Translations under genes and position numbers: made by a program | In this document: one piece after another, positions 43,108 through 52,940 of the stretch | Layout of the letters: the number at the start of each line of letters is the position of its first letter | Position numbering within the stretch: position 1 is the first letter of the stretch | From: Rufibacter psychrotolerans | GTDB taxonomy: Bacteria > Bacteroidota > Bacteroidia > Cytophagales > Hymenobacteraceae | DNA length: 64,000 nucleotides | Direction: 5' to 3' | Assembly: GCF_016924645.1 (NCBI RefSeq) | Contig: NZ_JAFFJV010000009.1 | Location: forward strand, 248,001 to 312,000 | Notes under the pieces: generated by a model | The model's database searches: none | Seen by the model: only the letters and a program-made list of their open reading frames with translations | Told to the model about the DNA's origin: nothing

Positions 43108-44343
43108 ATGCCTTCAGAAGAAACACTAAGAGCTGGCCAGTATGTACGGGAGTTGCAGGCCCAGTTGAGCAGAACCAAGGAAGTAGCGGTCCATGAACTG
43201 CCCGGCTTTTTTCAGGCAATGCCAGAACCGCACGATGGTGTGCCGGGCATCCCTTCTGATCACCCGGGCAACCACCAGGGGGCAACCCCTGCGGCCTTTG
43301 AGGAGAGTTCCTACCTGTACATCCGCTCCTATGATACTGATCTGGGCACAAGGCCCTGGGCCGGGCCGGAGGTGTTCTGGAACTCGCCTGATATTACGCT
43401 GTCGCCCGTGGCCGCCGCCACTGCCTACACCAAGACCCTGGAGGCGGGGCAGACCTACCTGCTGGAGTGCACGGTGCGTAACCGCGGCGACCTGATGGTG
43501 CCGTCTGCCAACGTGGAGTTCTTTCTGGCCAATCCCACGCTGGGCTTCAGCACCAAGTTTGCCAAAAAGATAGGCGTCTCCAGCGGTTGGGTAGACGCGA
43601 TGGGGGCCACCAAGGTGGGGCTCAGGTACCAGGTGCCGGGCACCGAGGGCGGGCATAAATGCGTGTTCGCCAGGGTATTTTCCTTCGCCCCGGCAGACCT
43701 TCCCCTGGACGACTACCAGCTGCTGCCCGTGCACGACCGGCACGTGGCCCAGCTTAACCTGATGATCGTTCCGCAGGGAACCGTGTTCCACTTTGAGCTG
43801 ATCCATCCACTAAACGCTATGGAGCACATTGCCCTGGTGCCCCTGGACCCAAGCCAGCTGTTAGCGCTAAGGCACCCCTTTTTGGCCGAATTTGAGGTAA
43901 ACCAGTACGCCGCCCACCAAATGGTGGGGCAGTTACAGCCTGAGGTTTTACCCGCCAACCAGGACGGCCCGATGGCCGAGGTACGCTTGCACCAGGATTT
44001 CCAGAACCAAGGGTATTTCAGCAGTTTCTCGTTCCATTCGCAGCACCCCGAGGGCATAGACGTGCAACGGCAGGCGGAAATTACCCAGCAGACCCTGGCC
44101 GCCCTGCGTGAGCTGGAGGCGGGGCAGGCCAGGCCGTCTGTTTTCAGGGAGATTTTCAGAAATTACCGCTTATTGGGCGAACAGGCACAGCAGACCCGCT
44201 TTGCGCTACATATCCCGTATTTCGGGCTTCAGCCAAACCAGGCCGTGGGAATTCAGATCAGGAACGTCAACAGCCTTACCCAGGAACCCAAAGGAGGCAT
44301 TACCCTGATCATCACGGGAGAAGGAGGGGAGTACCTGCTGTAG
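43108..44343 (+). CDS. Unknown partner protein with CARDB-like domain
   Basis: I do not recognise the whole 411-residue protein. The middle (about 108-200; YLLECTVRNRGDLMVPSANV then EFFLANP) resembles a CARDB-type Ig-like domain, which usually mediates extracellular binding. The N-terminal 70 residues are helical and then disordered. The C-terminal half has beta-rich stretches, among them GTVFHFELIHPLNAMEHIAL, and ends GGITLIITGEGGEYLL. There is no signal peptide. It starts 16 bp after the phospholipase-like gene and ends before a terminator, so the two form a dedicated two-gene unit. Confidence 0.7.
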   Translation: MPSEETLRAGQYVRELQAQLSRTKEVAVHELPGFFQAMPEPHDGVPGIPSDHPGNHQGATPAAFEESSYLYIRSYDTDLGTRPWAGPEVFWNSPDITLSPVAAATAYTKTLEAGQTYLLECTVRNRGDLMVPSANVEFFLANPTLGFSTKFAKKIGVSSGWVDAMGATKVGLRYQVPGTEGGHKCVFARVFSFAPADLPLDDYQLLPVHDRHVAQLNLMIVPQGTVFHFELIHPLNAMEHIALVPLDPSQLLALRHPFLAEFEVNQYAAHQMVGQLQPEVLPANQDGPMAEVRLHQDFQNQGYFSSFSFHSQHPEGIDVQRQAEITQQTLAALRELEAGQARPSVFREIFRNYRLLGEQAQQTRFALHIPYFGLQPNQAVGIQIRNVNSLTQEPKGGITLIITGEGGEYLL

Positions 44344-44471
44344 GGGCGGGGTAGTGGGCCCTTGCCTGGTCAGGTGCGATAGTCTAAAACCCATTCCATC
44401 TGAAAGCCCATCTCATAAACTACGGTGTTGCTTGTTGCGGTAGGCTGGAGAAAGTAGACAGGATAAAAAAC

Positions 44472-44507
44472 GAAAAGCCGGAAAGAACACATCTTACCGG
44501 CTTTTTC
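44472..44507 (+). terminator. Rho-independent terminator
   Basis: AAAAGCCGG (44473-44481) and CCGGCTTTTT (44497-44506) around a 15-nt loop, about 130 bp after the CARDB-like gene. Confidence 0.75.
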
Positions 44508-44874
44508 AGGTGTACCGGAAAGCCAAAGAAGGAAAGTATTGATCATTTGAGCACGTAACCACCGGTCAGATGGCCCACCCCATGTTGTTGCTAGTCCTGG
44601 TTTCAAGTTCACGTTCATTTCCTTATCATCTGTGGGTTTGGTTTTTACCGGAACCCGTCTGATATTGGTTGTTCATCTGGAAATACTTCCTGAGCATTTG
44701 AAGTAAGAACTTGCCTTCCCCCTGAACATCAGATCTGCAGGTAGCTGACCGCCCATAGATACCTGATGTTCTGGTGGCTGGAGGAAAGCCCAGTGTTCCA
44801 GATCGCCCTCCCTGGCCATGCGATTGCTGCGCACCGGGTTGAAGGGATTTGAAATAAACATCAAACAGATAAAG
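44508..44874. other. Intergenic stretch without recognisable gene
   Basis: About 370 bp between the two-gene unit and the first GH43 gene. Minus-strand open frames here show no family I can name. It probably holds the promoter of the GH43 cluster. Confidence 0.35.
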
Positions 44875-46488
44875 ATGCCCGCAAAACCTACTCCCGCAAG
44901 TGTACTGTACATGCTGTTACTGACCGGTGCGGTCGTCCTGGGGCCAAGGCATGCGGCACAGGCCCAGTTGGGTAATATCAAGAATGATAGGTTCTGGAAT
45001 ACAAAAGACGGACAGCCTATTTACAGCCAGGGCGGTGGTATCTTCCGGTTCCCTGATCCTGTTACGGGGGCAGTGAAGTACTTCTGGTATGGCGTGCAAT
45101 ATGAGGAAGCCGCCCTGTATCGTGAGAATCCCTCCGTTACGCTGCCCACCAGCACCTTTAAGTCGGTTACCTGTTATACCTCCACTGATCTGGTAAACTG
45201 GAAAGCTGAGGGAGACGTGTTGACTAAAAGCAATATTGCGGACCCCTGGCGCCAGACCTGGGTTGGCCGCTTGGGCGTGGCGTACGTCAGGGAGGTGAAC
45301 CAGTACGCCATGTTTGTCCAATACGGCAGCAGAGTGCTGGTCGCCCTCGCCGATTCTCCGGTAGGCCCGTTCAAGCGGCACCAGGAAATCAACATGGAAC
45401 CCATGATTGGCACCACCAACACCGGCGACCAGACGGTGTTTACCGATGAGGATACTGGCAAGTCGTACCTGGTGTATTCGTATGGCAAAGGACGGCACAA
45501 GATTTACGTCTCGGAGATTGGCGTAAAAGACGGAAAGGTCACCCTGCTGGACTGCACCCAGATATTTAAGGGGGCGGGCCGCGAAGGAAATTGCATGTTT
45601 AAGTACCAGGGAAAGTACTACATGGCCGCGTCTGATCTGTATGGGTGGGACTCTTCACATGCGTATTACCTGGTGGCCGATGACATCAGGGGACCTTACC
45701 TGCCCACTGACAAGATGTTGGTGATGAACGGGGTTACCGATGACTTCTCGCATGTGACCCAGACCGGCTTTTTTGTGACCGTGAAAGGCAGCAAACAAGA
45801 GACCGTGGTGTACTGCGGCGACCGTTGGGCAGATTTTGCGGGCAACGGGTTGGGGTACAACCAATGGGTTCCGCTTTCATTTGAAGGAAGTACGCCCCAT
45901 TTCAACTCGCTCCACTCCTGGAACCTGAACGAGAAAACGGGCAAGTGGGAGGTAGCCAAGGATAACAATTATGTGAAGAACGGCAGCTTTGAGGCCGACC
46001 GTAGGGCCATCCCCAGCCCGGTAAAACCGGTCCAGGAGCAACTGACCGGTTGGGCCACCATGGTGCTGGCAGGGAACAAACTGGAAGTAGGCGCCGCTGA
46101 TTCGCCGGTCCTGAACCACATGAACACGGAAAGCGAGCGGAAGGAGGTCATAGGCGAAAAGAGCCTCCAGCTCAGTGACAAAGTAGCCTTTAAACGGAAA
46201 ACATTTCAGGTGATTGCGTCTTCCCCTTACGTCACACTGGAGGACGGGCGCTACACCCTCACCGCCAAAGTGAAGAACAGCGGGGGCTTCGCCAAACTGG
46301 AAATGTACGCCCAAAGCAACGGCAAATTGGTTCAGCACAGCATTCAAGAAGAAAACGCCACCTGGAAAACAATTCAGCTAAAGGATATCTCAGTAAAGGG
46401 CGGCAAGGTGGAAATCGGGTTTGTGGCAGATGGCCAGGCACATGCCTTTTGCTATGTAGATGATGTAGCACTGGTTAGAACCCGCTGA
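44875..46488 (+). CDS. GH43-superfamily protein (galactanase-like) with C-terminal CBM-like domain
   Basis: The protein of 537 residues starts at the ATG at 44875 with a signal peptide (GPRHAAQAQ). Its propeller begins YSQGGGIFRFPDP then YFWYGVQYEE, resembling the HGGGI/YYWYGE start of GH43 subfamilies 24/34 (exo-beta-1,3-galactanase group), in which the usual catalytic base Asp is absent. CYTSTDLVNWKAEGDVL, YVSEIGVKDGK and NCMFKYQGKYYMAASDLYGW follow the family. Residues about 363-537 form a CBM4/9/22-like sandwich (NYVKNGSFEADRR to FCYVDDVALV). Substrate is uncertain: galactan or arabinogalactan by subfamily resemblance. First gene of a GH43 cluster. Confidence 0.8.
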   Translation: MPAKPTPASVLYMLLLTGAVVLGPRHAAQAQLGNIKNDRFWNTKDGQPIYSQGGGIFRFPDPVTGAVKYFWYGVQYEEAALYRENPSVTLPTSTFKSVTCYTSTDLVNWKAEGDVLTKSNIADPWRQTWVGRLGVAYVREVNQYAMFVQYGSRVLVALADSPVGPFKRHQEINMEPMIGTTNTGDQTVFTDEDTGKSYLVYSYGKGRHKIYVSEIGVKDGKVTLLDCTQIFKGAGREGNCMFKYQGKYYMAASDLYGWDSSHAYYLVADDIRGPYLPTDKMLVMNGVTDDFSHVTQTGFFVTVKGSKQETVVYCGDRWADFAGNGLGYNQWVPLSFEGSTPHFNSLHSWNLNEKTGKWEVAKDNNYVKNGSFEADRRAIPSPVKPVQEQLTGWATMVLAGNKLEVGAADSPVLNHMNTESERKEVIGEKSLQLSDKVAFKRKTFQVIASSPYVTLEDGRYTLTAKVKNSGGFAKLEMYAQSNGKLVQHSIQEENATWKTIQLKDISVKGGKVEIGFVADGQAHAFCYVDDVALVRTR

Positions 46489-46737
46489 GGCAAGTTCTGG
46501 CAGGCTTTTTTTGCCCTGGCGCAATCCTGACAATTGGCAACTCCTTTGCCGTACGGGTTGGTTGCTTGGTTTATCCGGAGCTCAGCGGTTACCTCTCCAG
46601 TTTAGTCCGTCAGGATGATGAACAGAGGCAGGGTAACCCCGCTAAAGCTGCGGGACTGTGTCTGATTTTAAAAGTGTCTGAAAAACAATTGTAGATTTAC
46701 AGGCAGCAGTTTTTCCTGATAGTGAACATAGATACGT

Positions 46738-48315
46738 ATGAATAAGAAACTTTCGCGCATAGCTTTCCTGACCCTTCTTTCCCTCTGCTGGACCTTGCCT
46801 TCGCTTGGCCAGGGTACCGCCCGTAACCCCATCATCCACGCCGATGTGCCCGATCTGGCCATGATCCGGGTGGGGGACACTTATTACATGAGCAGCACCA
46901 CCATGCACATGAGCCCAGGGGTGCCCATCATGAAATCAAAGGACCTGGTGAACTGGCAACTGGTAAACTACGCCTATGATACCTTGGCCAATGTGGATGA
47001 GTTGAACCTGACGAACGGAAAAAGCACCTACGGTAGAGGCTCCTGGGCCAGCAGCCTGCGGTACCACAAGGGCACGTACGTTTTGACCACTTTTGCGCAA
47101 ACCACCGGGAAAACCCATGTGTACACCACCAAAGACATCGAGAAAGGTCCCTGGAAGGCAATTTCTTTTCGTCCGTCTTACCATGACCATACCATCTTCT
47201 TTGATGATGACGGGCGGGTGTATCTGATCTACGGTGCCGGTAACCTGAAAATACTGGAGCTCCAAGCAGACCTTTCCGGAGTAAAGCCAGGCACGGAACG
47301 GGTACTCATTGACAATGCCAGTGCTCCGGCCGGACCAAATGTGGGTTTACCGGCCGAGGGGTCTCAGCTTTTCAAGGTGAACGGGAAATACTACCTGTTC
47401 AACATCGCCTGGCCCAAAGACGGCATGCGGACGGTGATTGTGCATAGAGCAGATAAAATCACCGGACCCTATGAAGGTCGGGTGGCCCTGCAGGACAAAG
47501 GCGTTGCCCAAGGTGGACTGATTGATACCCCAGGCGGTGCTTGGTACGCGTATCTGTTCCGGGATTATGGGGCCGTGGGCCGCATCCCGTACCTGGTGCC
47601 GGTGAAGTGGCAGGATGGCTGGCCCGTTTTGGGGGTGGACGGCAAAGTGCCCGATGCCCTGAACCTGCCTGCCAGCAAAGGCCTGATGCCGGGCATTGTG
47701 GCCTCAGATGAGTTCACCCGCAGGAAAGGCGAGGTGGCCCTGCCGTTGGTCTGGCAGTGGAACCACAATCCAGATAACAAACTCTGGTCCGTCACGAAGC
47801 GGAAAGGCTATCTGAGCCTGACCACTGGCCGGGTAGATACGTCCTTCCTGCTGGCCAGAAACACGCTTACCCAGCGCACCATCGGGCCGGAAAGCACCGG
47901 TTCCACCCTTGTAGACGTGTCCAACATGAAGGAGGGCGATTTTGCTGGTCTTGCCTTGTTGCAGCAACGGTATGGTTTAGTGGGGGTGAAATCTGAAAAC
48001 GGGGCCAAATCCATTGTCATGGTCAACGCCCAATCCGGAAGACCGCAGGAAGTCGGGCGTATTCCCCTCCAGCAGAACAAGGTGTATCTGAAGGCAGAAT
48101 GCGATTTCAGGGAGCGGAAGGATGTGGCGAATTTCTTCTACAGCCTGGACGGGAAGACCTGGACCAAGATCGGCTCGTCGCTGAAGATGGCTTACACCAT
48201 CCCGCATTTCATGGGTTACCGCTTCGGGCTCTTCAACTACGCCACCAAAACGCCCGGCGGCCAGGTAGATTTCGATTATTTCCGCATAAACGGGCAAATA
48301 ACCCAAGCAGAGTAA
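46738..48315 (+). CDS. GH43 beta-xylosidase/arabinofuranosidase (subfamily 12-like)
   Basis: The protein of 525 residues has a signal peptide (LPSLGQG). Its five-bladed propeller carries the GH43 acidic triad: base Asp in [20 protein letters not shown], modulating Asp in [19 protein letters not shown], and acid Glu in [20 protein letters not shown]-terminal concanavalin-like domain (about 325-520; [39 protein letters not shown]) is the XynB-type accessory domain. The arrangement matches subfamily 12 enzymes that act on arabinoxylan side chains or xylo-oligosaccharides. 53 bp separate it from the next GH43 gene. Confidence 0.88.
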   Translation: MNKKLSRIAFLTLLSLCWTLPSLGQGTARNPIIHADVPDLAMIRVGDTYYMSSTTMHMSPGVPIMKSKDLVNWQLVNYAYDTLANVDELNLTNGKSTYGRGSWASSLRYHKGTYVLTTFAQTTGKTHVYTTKDIEKGPWKAISFRPSYHDHTIFFDDDGRVYLIYGAGNLKILELQADLSGVKPGTERVLIDNASAPAGPNVGLPAEGSQLFKVNGKYYLFNIAWPKDGMRTVIVHRADKITGPYEGRVALQDKGVAQGGLIDTPGGAWYAYLFRDYGAVGRIPYLVPVKWQDGWPVLGVDGKVPDALNLPASKGLMPGIVASDEFTRRKGEVALPLVWQWNHNPDNKLWSVTKRKGYLSLTTGRVDTSFLLARNTLTQRTIGPESTGSTLVDVSNMKEGDFAGLALLQQRYGLVGVKSENGAKSIVMVNAQSGRPQEVGRIPLQQNKVYLKAECDFRERKDVANFFYSLDGKTWTKIGSSLKMAYTIPHFMGYRFGLFNYATKTPGGQVDFDYFRINGQITQAE

Positions 48316-48368
48316 CCGCCACTTTCAGCAAGATTGAGGGTGGCTTTCAAAGTAAAAGCGTGTTAAAT

Positions 48369-49730
48369 ATGACTAATCCTTTCAAGACAATCAGCTGGGT
48401 GGGGGCACTTTGCCTGGTGCCGGGTTTTGCCCAGGCGCAGAATCCCATCATCCAGACCACCTATACCGCCGATCCGGCACCCATGGTGTATAACAACAAA
48501 CTGTACCTGTATACCAGCCACGATGAAGACGAATCTACCTGGTTTACCATGAACGACTGGAAGTTATATACCACTGATGACATGGTGAACTGGACGGATC
48601 ACGGCACCATTCTGTCCTACTCTGATTTTAGCTGGGCCAAAATAAACGCGTGGGCGCCGCAATGCATAGAACGGGGAGGTAAGTTTTACCTATATGTTCC
48701 CTTAACTACCCATGATAACCAAATGGCCATTGGGGTGGCGGTAGCTGATAGTCCGTACGGGCCATTCAGAGATCCGCTGGGCAAGCCCTTAATTCAAAGC
48801 GGAGGGGGTGACATTGATCCTAATGTGTTCATAGATGACGATGGGCAGGCCTATCTTTATTGGGGCAACCCCAAGTGCTACTACGTCAAGCTGAATGAGG
48901 ACATGATTTCTTACCAGGGAGAAGTGGTGAAGGTGCCCAACACGGTAGAATCGTTTGGCAAGCGCGAGGGCAACCCGGAAAGGCCCACCACCTACGAGGA
49001 AGGCCCGTGGCTCTACAAGCGCAAAGGGTTGTATTATCTGCTATACGCCGCAGGCCCCATTCCAGAGCATATCGGCTACTCCACCAGCTCCAGCCCTACA
49101 GGCCCCTGGAAATACCAGGGGGTGTTGATGCCTACCGAAGGCGGCAGTTTTACCAATCACCCGGGCCTCATTGACTTCAAAGGGAAGACTTATTTCTTCT
49201 ATCACAACGGAGCCTTGCCGGGTGGCGGCGGTTTTACCCGCTCCGTTGCGGTAGAAGAAGTGGCGTTCAAAAAAGACGGTACCATACAGCCCATGAAAAT
49301 GACAAAGGGAATTACGAAAGGGTTGGCCCCTTTAAACCCATTTGTGAAGAACGAGGCAGAAACCATGGCCTGGTCTGAAGGGGTGAAATCCGGGCAGAAT
49401 GAGAAGGTTGGCGTATTTGTGACCGCCCTGCGGAACGGCGCTTACACCAAAGTAAAAGACGTGGATTTTAGAAAAACAGGCGCCTCCAAATTGACGGCCC
49501 GGCTTGGTACCACCCATAACGGCCATGTGACCATGGAAGTCAGGTTAGGAAGTGTGGAAGGCGAGTTGATAGGTACCGTGAACGTGCCGCTCACCGGCGG
49601 GAATGACAGATGGGCCCTGGTTTCCACCGATGTAAAAAAAGTAACCGGCGTTCATGATGTCTATTTTGTCTTCAAAGGAAAAGCAGCCAGCAACATCCTG
49701 TTTTTCGACTACTGGAGATTTTCAGAATAA
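48369..49730 (+). CDS. GH43-CBM6 enzyme (arabinoxylan arabinofuranohydrolase type)
   Basis: The protein of 453 residues starts at the ATG at 48369, giving a signal peptide (GFAQAQ); the same frame is open far upstream into the previous gene, but that part is a shadow. Catalytic residues are Asp in [20 protein letters not shown], Asp in [20 protein letters not shown], and Glu in [21 protein letters not shown]-terminal CBM6 (about 325-453; [12 protein letters not shown] to [12 protein letters not shown]) binds xylan-type chains. This GH43_29 plus CBM6 design is typical of enzymes that remove arabinose from arabinoxylan. An intergenic palindrome follows. Confidence 0.9.
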   Translation: MTNPFKTISWVGALCLVPGFAQAQNPIIQTTYTADPAPMVYNNKLYLYTSHDEDESTWFTMNDWKLYTTDDMVNWTDHGTILSYSDFSWAKINAWAPQCIERGGKFYLYVPLTTHDNQMAIGVAVADSPYGPFRDPLGKPLIQSGGGDIDPNVFIDDDGQAYLYWGNPKCYYVKLNEDMISYQGEVVKVPNTVESFGKREGNPERPTTYEEGPWLYKRKGLYYLLYAAGPIPEHIGYSTSSSPTGPWKYQGVLMPTEGGSFTNHPGLIDFKGKTYFFYHNGALPGGGGFTRSVAVEEVAFKKDGTIQPMKMTKGITKGLAPLNPFVKNEAETMAWSEGVKSGQNEKVGVFVTALRNGAYTKVKDVDFRKTGASKLTARLGTTHNGHVTMEVRLGSVEGELIGTVNVPLTGGNDRWALVSTDVKKVTGVHDVYFVFKGKAASNILFFDYWRFSE

Positions 49731-49761
49731 TCATTAATCCAATCAACCTTTTCCTGCTCTC

Positions 49762-49801
49762 CTGTTTTAGGGGAGTTTTCAGGAAAATACGCTTAAAACA
49801 A
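49762..49801. repeat. Dispersed palindrome family A
   Basis: CTGTTTTAGGGGAGTTTTC, AGG, AAAATACGCTTAAAACA, filling the 88-bp gap between two GH43 genes. Confidence 0.65.
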
Positions 49802-49818
49802 ACACCTAATAATTAAAG

Positions 49819-51579
49819 ATGAAGAGAATTAAAATTAGATCTGCTCTTAACGGAAAAGGCCGGGTAAGCTTGCTCTGTGCACTTGTGGTCATGTGTTTTT
49901 CAATCGGGTTTAACGCAAACAGCCAAAATCTGAAAAAACGGGCTCAAAACGCCCCAGTGTTTTCCAACTCTGTCTATGAGGGGAATGATCAGGTATACAA
50001 AAACTATCCGTTAAAGGAGGGTGAATTCTACAACCCTATCTTACAGGGGGCTTATCCAGATCCCGCCATCACCCGCAAAGGCGACGACTATTACCTGGTA
50101 GCTTCCTCTTTTGCCATTTTTCCTGGGGTTCCCGTTTTGCATTCCAAGGATCTGGTGAACTGGACGCAGATCGGGCACGCGTTGGACCGCGTTTCGCAGC
50201 TAAACGTGCATGATACGCCTATCAGCGCCGGTGTGTATGCCCCGGATATAGAGTATAATCCCAACAATGACACGTTCTACATGATTGTGACGGCTTTTGC
50301 CGGAGGGGCAGGAAACATTGTGGTGAAATCCAAAGACCCGGCCAAAGGATGGAGTGAGCCCTACAAGCTGAAATTCGGCGGAATAGATCCCTCTATGTTC
50401 TTTGATGACAACGGGAAAGCCTATGTGGTGCACAATGATGCCCCGGATAAAGGAACAGAACTGTATGAAGGCCACCGCGTGATCAAGGTGTGGGAATATG
50501 ACCTTGCCAAGGACCAGGTCATTGCCGGCACCGACAAGATCATCGTGAACGGTGGCGTGGATATCGAGAAAAAACCGATCTGGATTGAGGCCCCCCATAT
50601 CTACAAGAAGAACGGACGGTATTACCTGATGTGCGCCGAAGGCGGTACGGGCGGAAACCACAGCGAAGTGGTGTTCGTGAGCGATTCTCCCATGGGCCCC
50701 TATACCCCGGCTCCTAACAACCCTATCCTGTCCCAGAGAAGTTTGAACCCCAACCGGACTAACAAAGTGGATTGGGCCGGCCATGCCGATCTGGTGCTTG
50801 GTCCCGATAATAAATACTGGGGCGTGTTCCTGGCCATCCGCCCAAATGAAAAGAACAGAGTCAACATTGGACGCGAGACGTTTATCTTGCCGGTTGACTG
50901 GTCAGGGGAGTTTCCTATTTTCGTGAATGGCCTGGTTCCACTGGAGCCAAAGCTGAAAACCCCGGCAGGAGTGGTGAACAAAGCCGGAAAAGAAGGCTTC
51001 TTTCCCAACGGGAATTTCACCTTCACCGACAACTTTACTTCTAAGAACCTGGATTACCGCTGGGTGGGTTTAAGAGGGCCCCGCGAGGCGTTTATTTCTC
51101 CATCCAGGAAAGGTTTGCAGATCAACCCCTTCCCAACAAACATCAAGGAGCTTAAACCTACGTCAACGCTCTTCCTTCGTCAGCAGCACAACAGTTTCTC
51201 CTATACCACCACCCTTGATTACAAGCCGGCCTCAGAAAAAGATCTGGCAGGAATTGCGTTGGTGCAAAGCGAGAAATTCAACTACGTGTTTGGTCTCACT
51301 AAAAAAGGCAAAGACAATTATCTGGTGCTGGAAAGAACCGAGAAAGGAGTCTCTAAAATCATTGGTAGCCAGAAAATAGAGGTCAAGAAACCTATCCAAC
51401 TCAGGGTAAAGGCCGAAGGAGATGCCTACCAGTTTAGCTATTCCACCAACGGAAAAGACTTCGTGGACCTGGGCGGCCCCGTGTCGGGTGATATTCTCTC
51501 CACCAATGTGGCCGGTGGTTTTACGGGTACTTTGATTGGTTTGTACGCCACTTCTGCCAATGATGCCCTTCCCCAGTAG
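49819..51579 (+). CDS. GH43 beta-xylosidase-type enzyme
   Basis: The protein of 586 residues has a signal peptide (GFNANSQ). The propeller starts EFYNPILQGAYPDPAITRKG with the base Asp; IDPSMFFDDNGKAYVVHND carries the modulating Asp and WIEAPHIYKKNGRYYLMCAE the acid Glu. The SSFAIFPGVPVLHSKDLVNW block is typical of xylosidase-type GH43 proteins. Residues about 385-586 are a C-terminal concanavalin-like sandwich of the XynB type. Expected to release xylose from non-reducing ends in the periplasm. Its coding sequence is somewhat more AT-rich than the previous GH43 genes. Confidence 0.88.
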   Translation: MKRIKIRSALNGKGRVSLLCALVVMCFSIGFNANSQNLKKRAQNAPVFSNSVYEGNDQVYKNYPLKEGEFYNPILQGAYPDPAITRKGDDYYLVASSFAIFPGVPVLHSKDLVNWTQIGHALDRVSQLNVHDTPISAGVYAPDIEYNPNNDTFYMIVTAFAGGAGNIVVKSKDPAKGWSEPYKLKFGGIDPSMFFDDNGKAYVVHNDAPDKGTELYEGHRVIKVWEYDLAKDQVIAGTDKIIVNGGVDIEKKPIWIEAPHIYKKNGRYYLMCAEGGTGGNHSEVVFVSDSPMGPYTPAPNNPILSQRSLNPNRTNKVDWAGHADLVLGPDNKYWGVFLAIRPNEKNRVNIGRETFILPVDWSGEFPIFVNGLVPLEPKLKTPAGVVNKAGKEGFFPNGNFTFTDNFTSKNLDYRWVGLRGPREAFISPSRKGLQINPFPTNIKELKPTSTLFLRQQHNSFSYTTTLDYKPASEKDLAGIALVQSEKFNYVFGLTKKGKDNYLVLERTEKGVSKIIGSQKIEVKKPIQLRVKAEGDAYQFSYSTNGKDFVDLGGPVSGDILSTNVAGGFTGTLIGLYATSANDALPQ

Positions 51580-51663
51580 AAGGCCTAATTACTTTAGAAT
51601 CCATACACGGTGACAAGGGAGATTTGTCTACGGCTTGGGTAGACGGAACTCCTTTGCTCGCCT

Positions 51664-51871
51664 TTCAGAATTACATAATCCTATCAATTAAGAAGCTTAT
51701 TAGAGTTTTTATTTCAGGTTATGGCGCAAGCGTCCGCTCGTGCCTTTAAATATTAAGCTTCTGTTTCAGAGCTGTTTTTGGGAAAAAAGCCCCGAAACGG
51801 AGTGACCAGCGGCCGCTTGCGCCAGATCAAGGCGTTCATCCTTCAGAAATTGCATAACCCTATTAAATAGT
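51664..51871. repeat. Composite palindromic element, family C
   Basis: Inverted arms at 51722-51738 and 51808-51824 match in 16 of 17 bases (TGGCGCAAGCG-TCCGCT). They are bracketed by an imperfect direct repeat, CAGAATTACATAATCCTAT (about 51667) and CAGAAATTGCATAACCCTAT (about 51844). A family A palindrome lies inside the loop. The gap between the GH43 and esterase genes (51580-51897) holds nothing else recognisable. Confidence 0.65.
51761..51800. repeat. Dispersed palindrome family A nested in family C
   Basis: CTGTTTCAGAGCTGTTTTT, GGG, AAAAAAGCCCCGAAACGG, located in the loop of the larger inverted repeat at 51722-51824. Confidence 0.55.
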
Positions 51872-51897
51872 TAAACGCATACCTATCCATCATCTTT

Positions 51898-52848
51898 ATG
51901 CCTTATAAACCGATACACTTAGCGAAAGCGTGGCTTTTCGCCTCCTTCCTGATTTTTGCCGCCCCAGTCATGGCGCAGGACGGTACCATCTATCCCCTCA
52001 AAGCCCCTGCCGAGCCCAAAGCCATTCCGCTGGGTACGGGCGGGGTAGATGACCAGAAAGCCCCTGAGACCTGGTTCAAGCAGTGGGGCGATCCCATGGC
52101 AAGGAACATCTCCACCGCAACCCTGACGCCCTTTCTGCCTGCCCCGGGCAAGGCGAATGGCACGGCCGTAATTGTGGCACCCGGGGGCGGTTTCCGGTGG
52201 CTCTCCATGAGCAATGAGGGCTGGGAAGTAGCCCAGGCACTGGCGGATAAAGGAATCGCGGCCTTCGTGCTGAAGTACCGGCTGCACCCCACGCCGGAAT
52301 CGCTGGAGGACTTCAAGGCCTGGATGGACCGGCCCCGCAATGCCCCAGCCCCCTCCACCACTGCCTCAGCAAGTGCCACCCCGCCCAGCATGCCGCAGTT
52401 AGACCTAACGAACCAACTGGAGGACGCCGAGGCAGCCTACGCCCTGATCCTCAAGCGGGCCAAGGAGTGGGGGGTTGATACGGGCAGAATTGGCATGATC
52501 GGCTTTTCGGCGGGTGCCGGTCTCACCATGCACTCCACCCTTAACTCCAAGACCATGAAGCTGGCCTTTATTGGACCGATCTACGGCGGTATGGGTCCGG
52601 TGGAGGTGCCCAAGAATGCGCCGCCCATGTTCAACGTGATCGCCACCGATGATTTCCTTTTCCGCGGTCAGTTCGGGGTGGTGGACTCCTGGTACAAAGC
52701 GGGCATCCCAGTGGAGTTTCATCTCTACCAAAATGGAGGGCACGGCTTCGGCCTCGGCAATCCCGACAGAACCAGCAACCGCTGGTTCGATGCCTTCATG
52801 CATTGGCTGGAGGTTAATAATTTCCTCAAGCCCCAGGCTAAGAAGTAG
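51898..52848 (+). CDS. Alpha/beta-hydrolase, acetylxylan-esterase-like
   Basis: The protein of 316 residues has a signal peptide (APVMAQDG). It is an alpha/beta hydrolase with oxyanion region VIVAPGGGFRW, nucleophile Ser204 in MIGFSAGAG, Asp in IATDDFLF and His in NGGHGFGLG. This is the BD-FAE/acetylesterase-like group, commonly encoded beside GH43 and GH10 enzymes and acting on acetyl groups of xylan. A Pro/Ala/Ser/Thr-rich loop (about 144-165) interrupts the cap region. Position directly after four GH43 genes supports a role in hemicellulose breakdown; exact substrate is inference. Confidence 0.85.
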   Translation: MPYKPIHLAKAWLFASFLIFAAPVMAQDGTIYPLKAPAEPKAIPLGTGGVDDQKAPETWFKQWGDPMARNISTATLTPFLPAPGKANGTAVIVAPGGGFRWLSMSNEGWEVAQALADKGIAAFVLKYRLHPTPESLEDFKAWMDRPRNAPAPSTTASASATPPSMPQLDLTNQLEDAEAAYALILKRAKEWGVDTGRIGMIGFSAGAGLTMHSTLNSKTMKLAFIGPIYGGMGPVEVPKNAPPMFNVIATDDFLFRGQFGVVDSWYKAGIPVEFHLYQNGGHGFGLGNPDRTSNRWFDAFMHWLEVNNFLKPQAKK

Positions 52849-52882
52849 TCAGACGCCTACTGGATATGCAACACATCTAACA

Positions 52883-52940
52883 CTGACAAATGAACCGACG
52901 GCTATTCACACCAATAAATAGCCGTCGGTTCATTTGTCAG
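52883..52940. repeat. Perfect 24-bp inverted repeat hairpin
   Basis: Arms 52883-52906 and 52917-52940 are fully complementary over 24 bp with a 10-nt loop; the stem centre reads GAACCGACGGC. No T tract follows on either strand, so it is not a standard terminator, although it lies 35 bp after the esterase gene. The following 290 bp (52941-53234) show no gene. Confidence 0.85.

Noticed and set aside
44673..44981. Minus-strand frame with NPVRSN, recalling the C-terminus of RAYT transposases
   Set aside because: The match is only a few residues, the catalytic HUH motif is missing, and it overlaps the start of the GH43 gene.
48099..48368. Upstream extension of the GH43-CBM6 reading frame
   Set aside because: It overlaps the end of the preceding GH43 gene in another frame, and the signal peptide starts at 48369.
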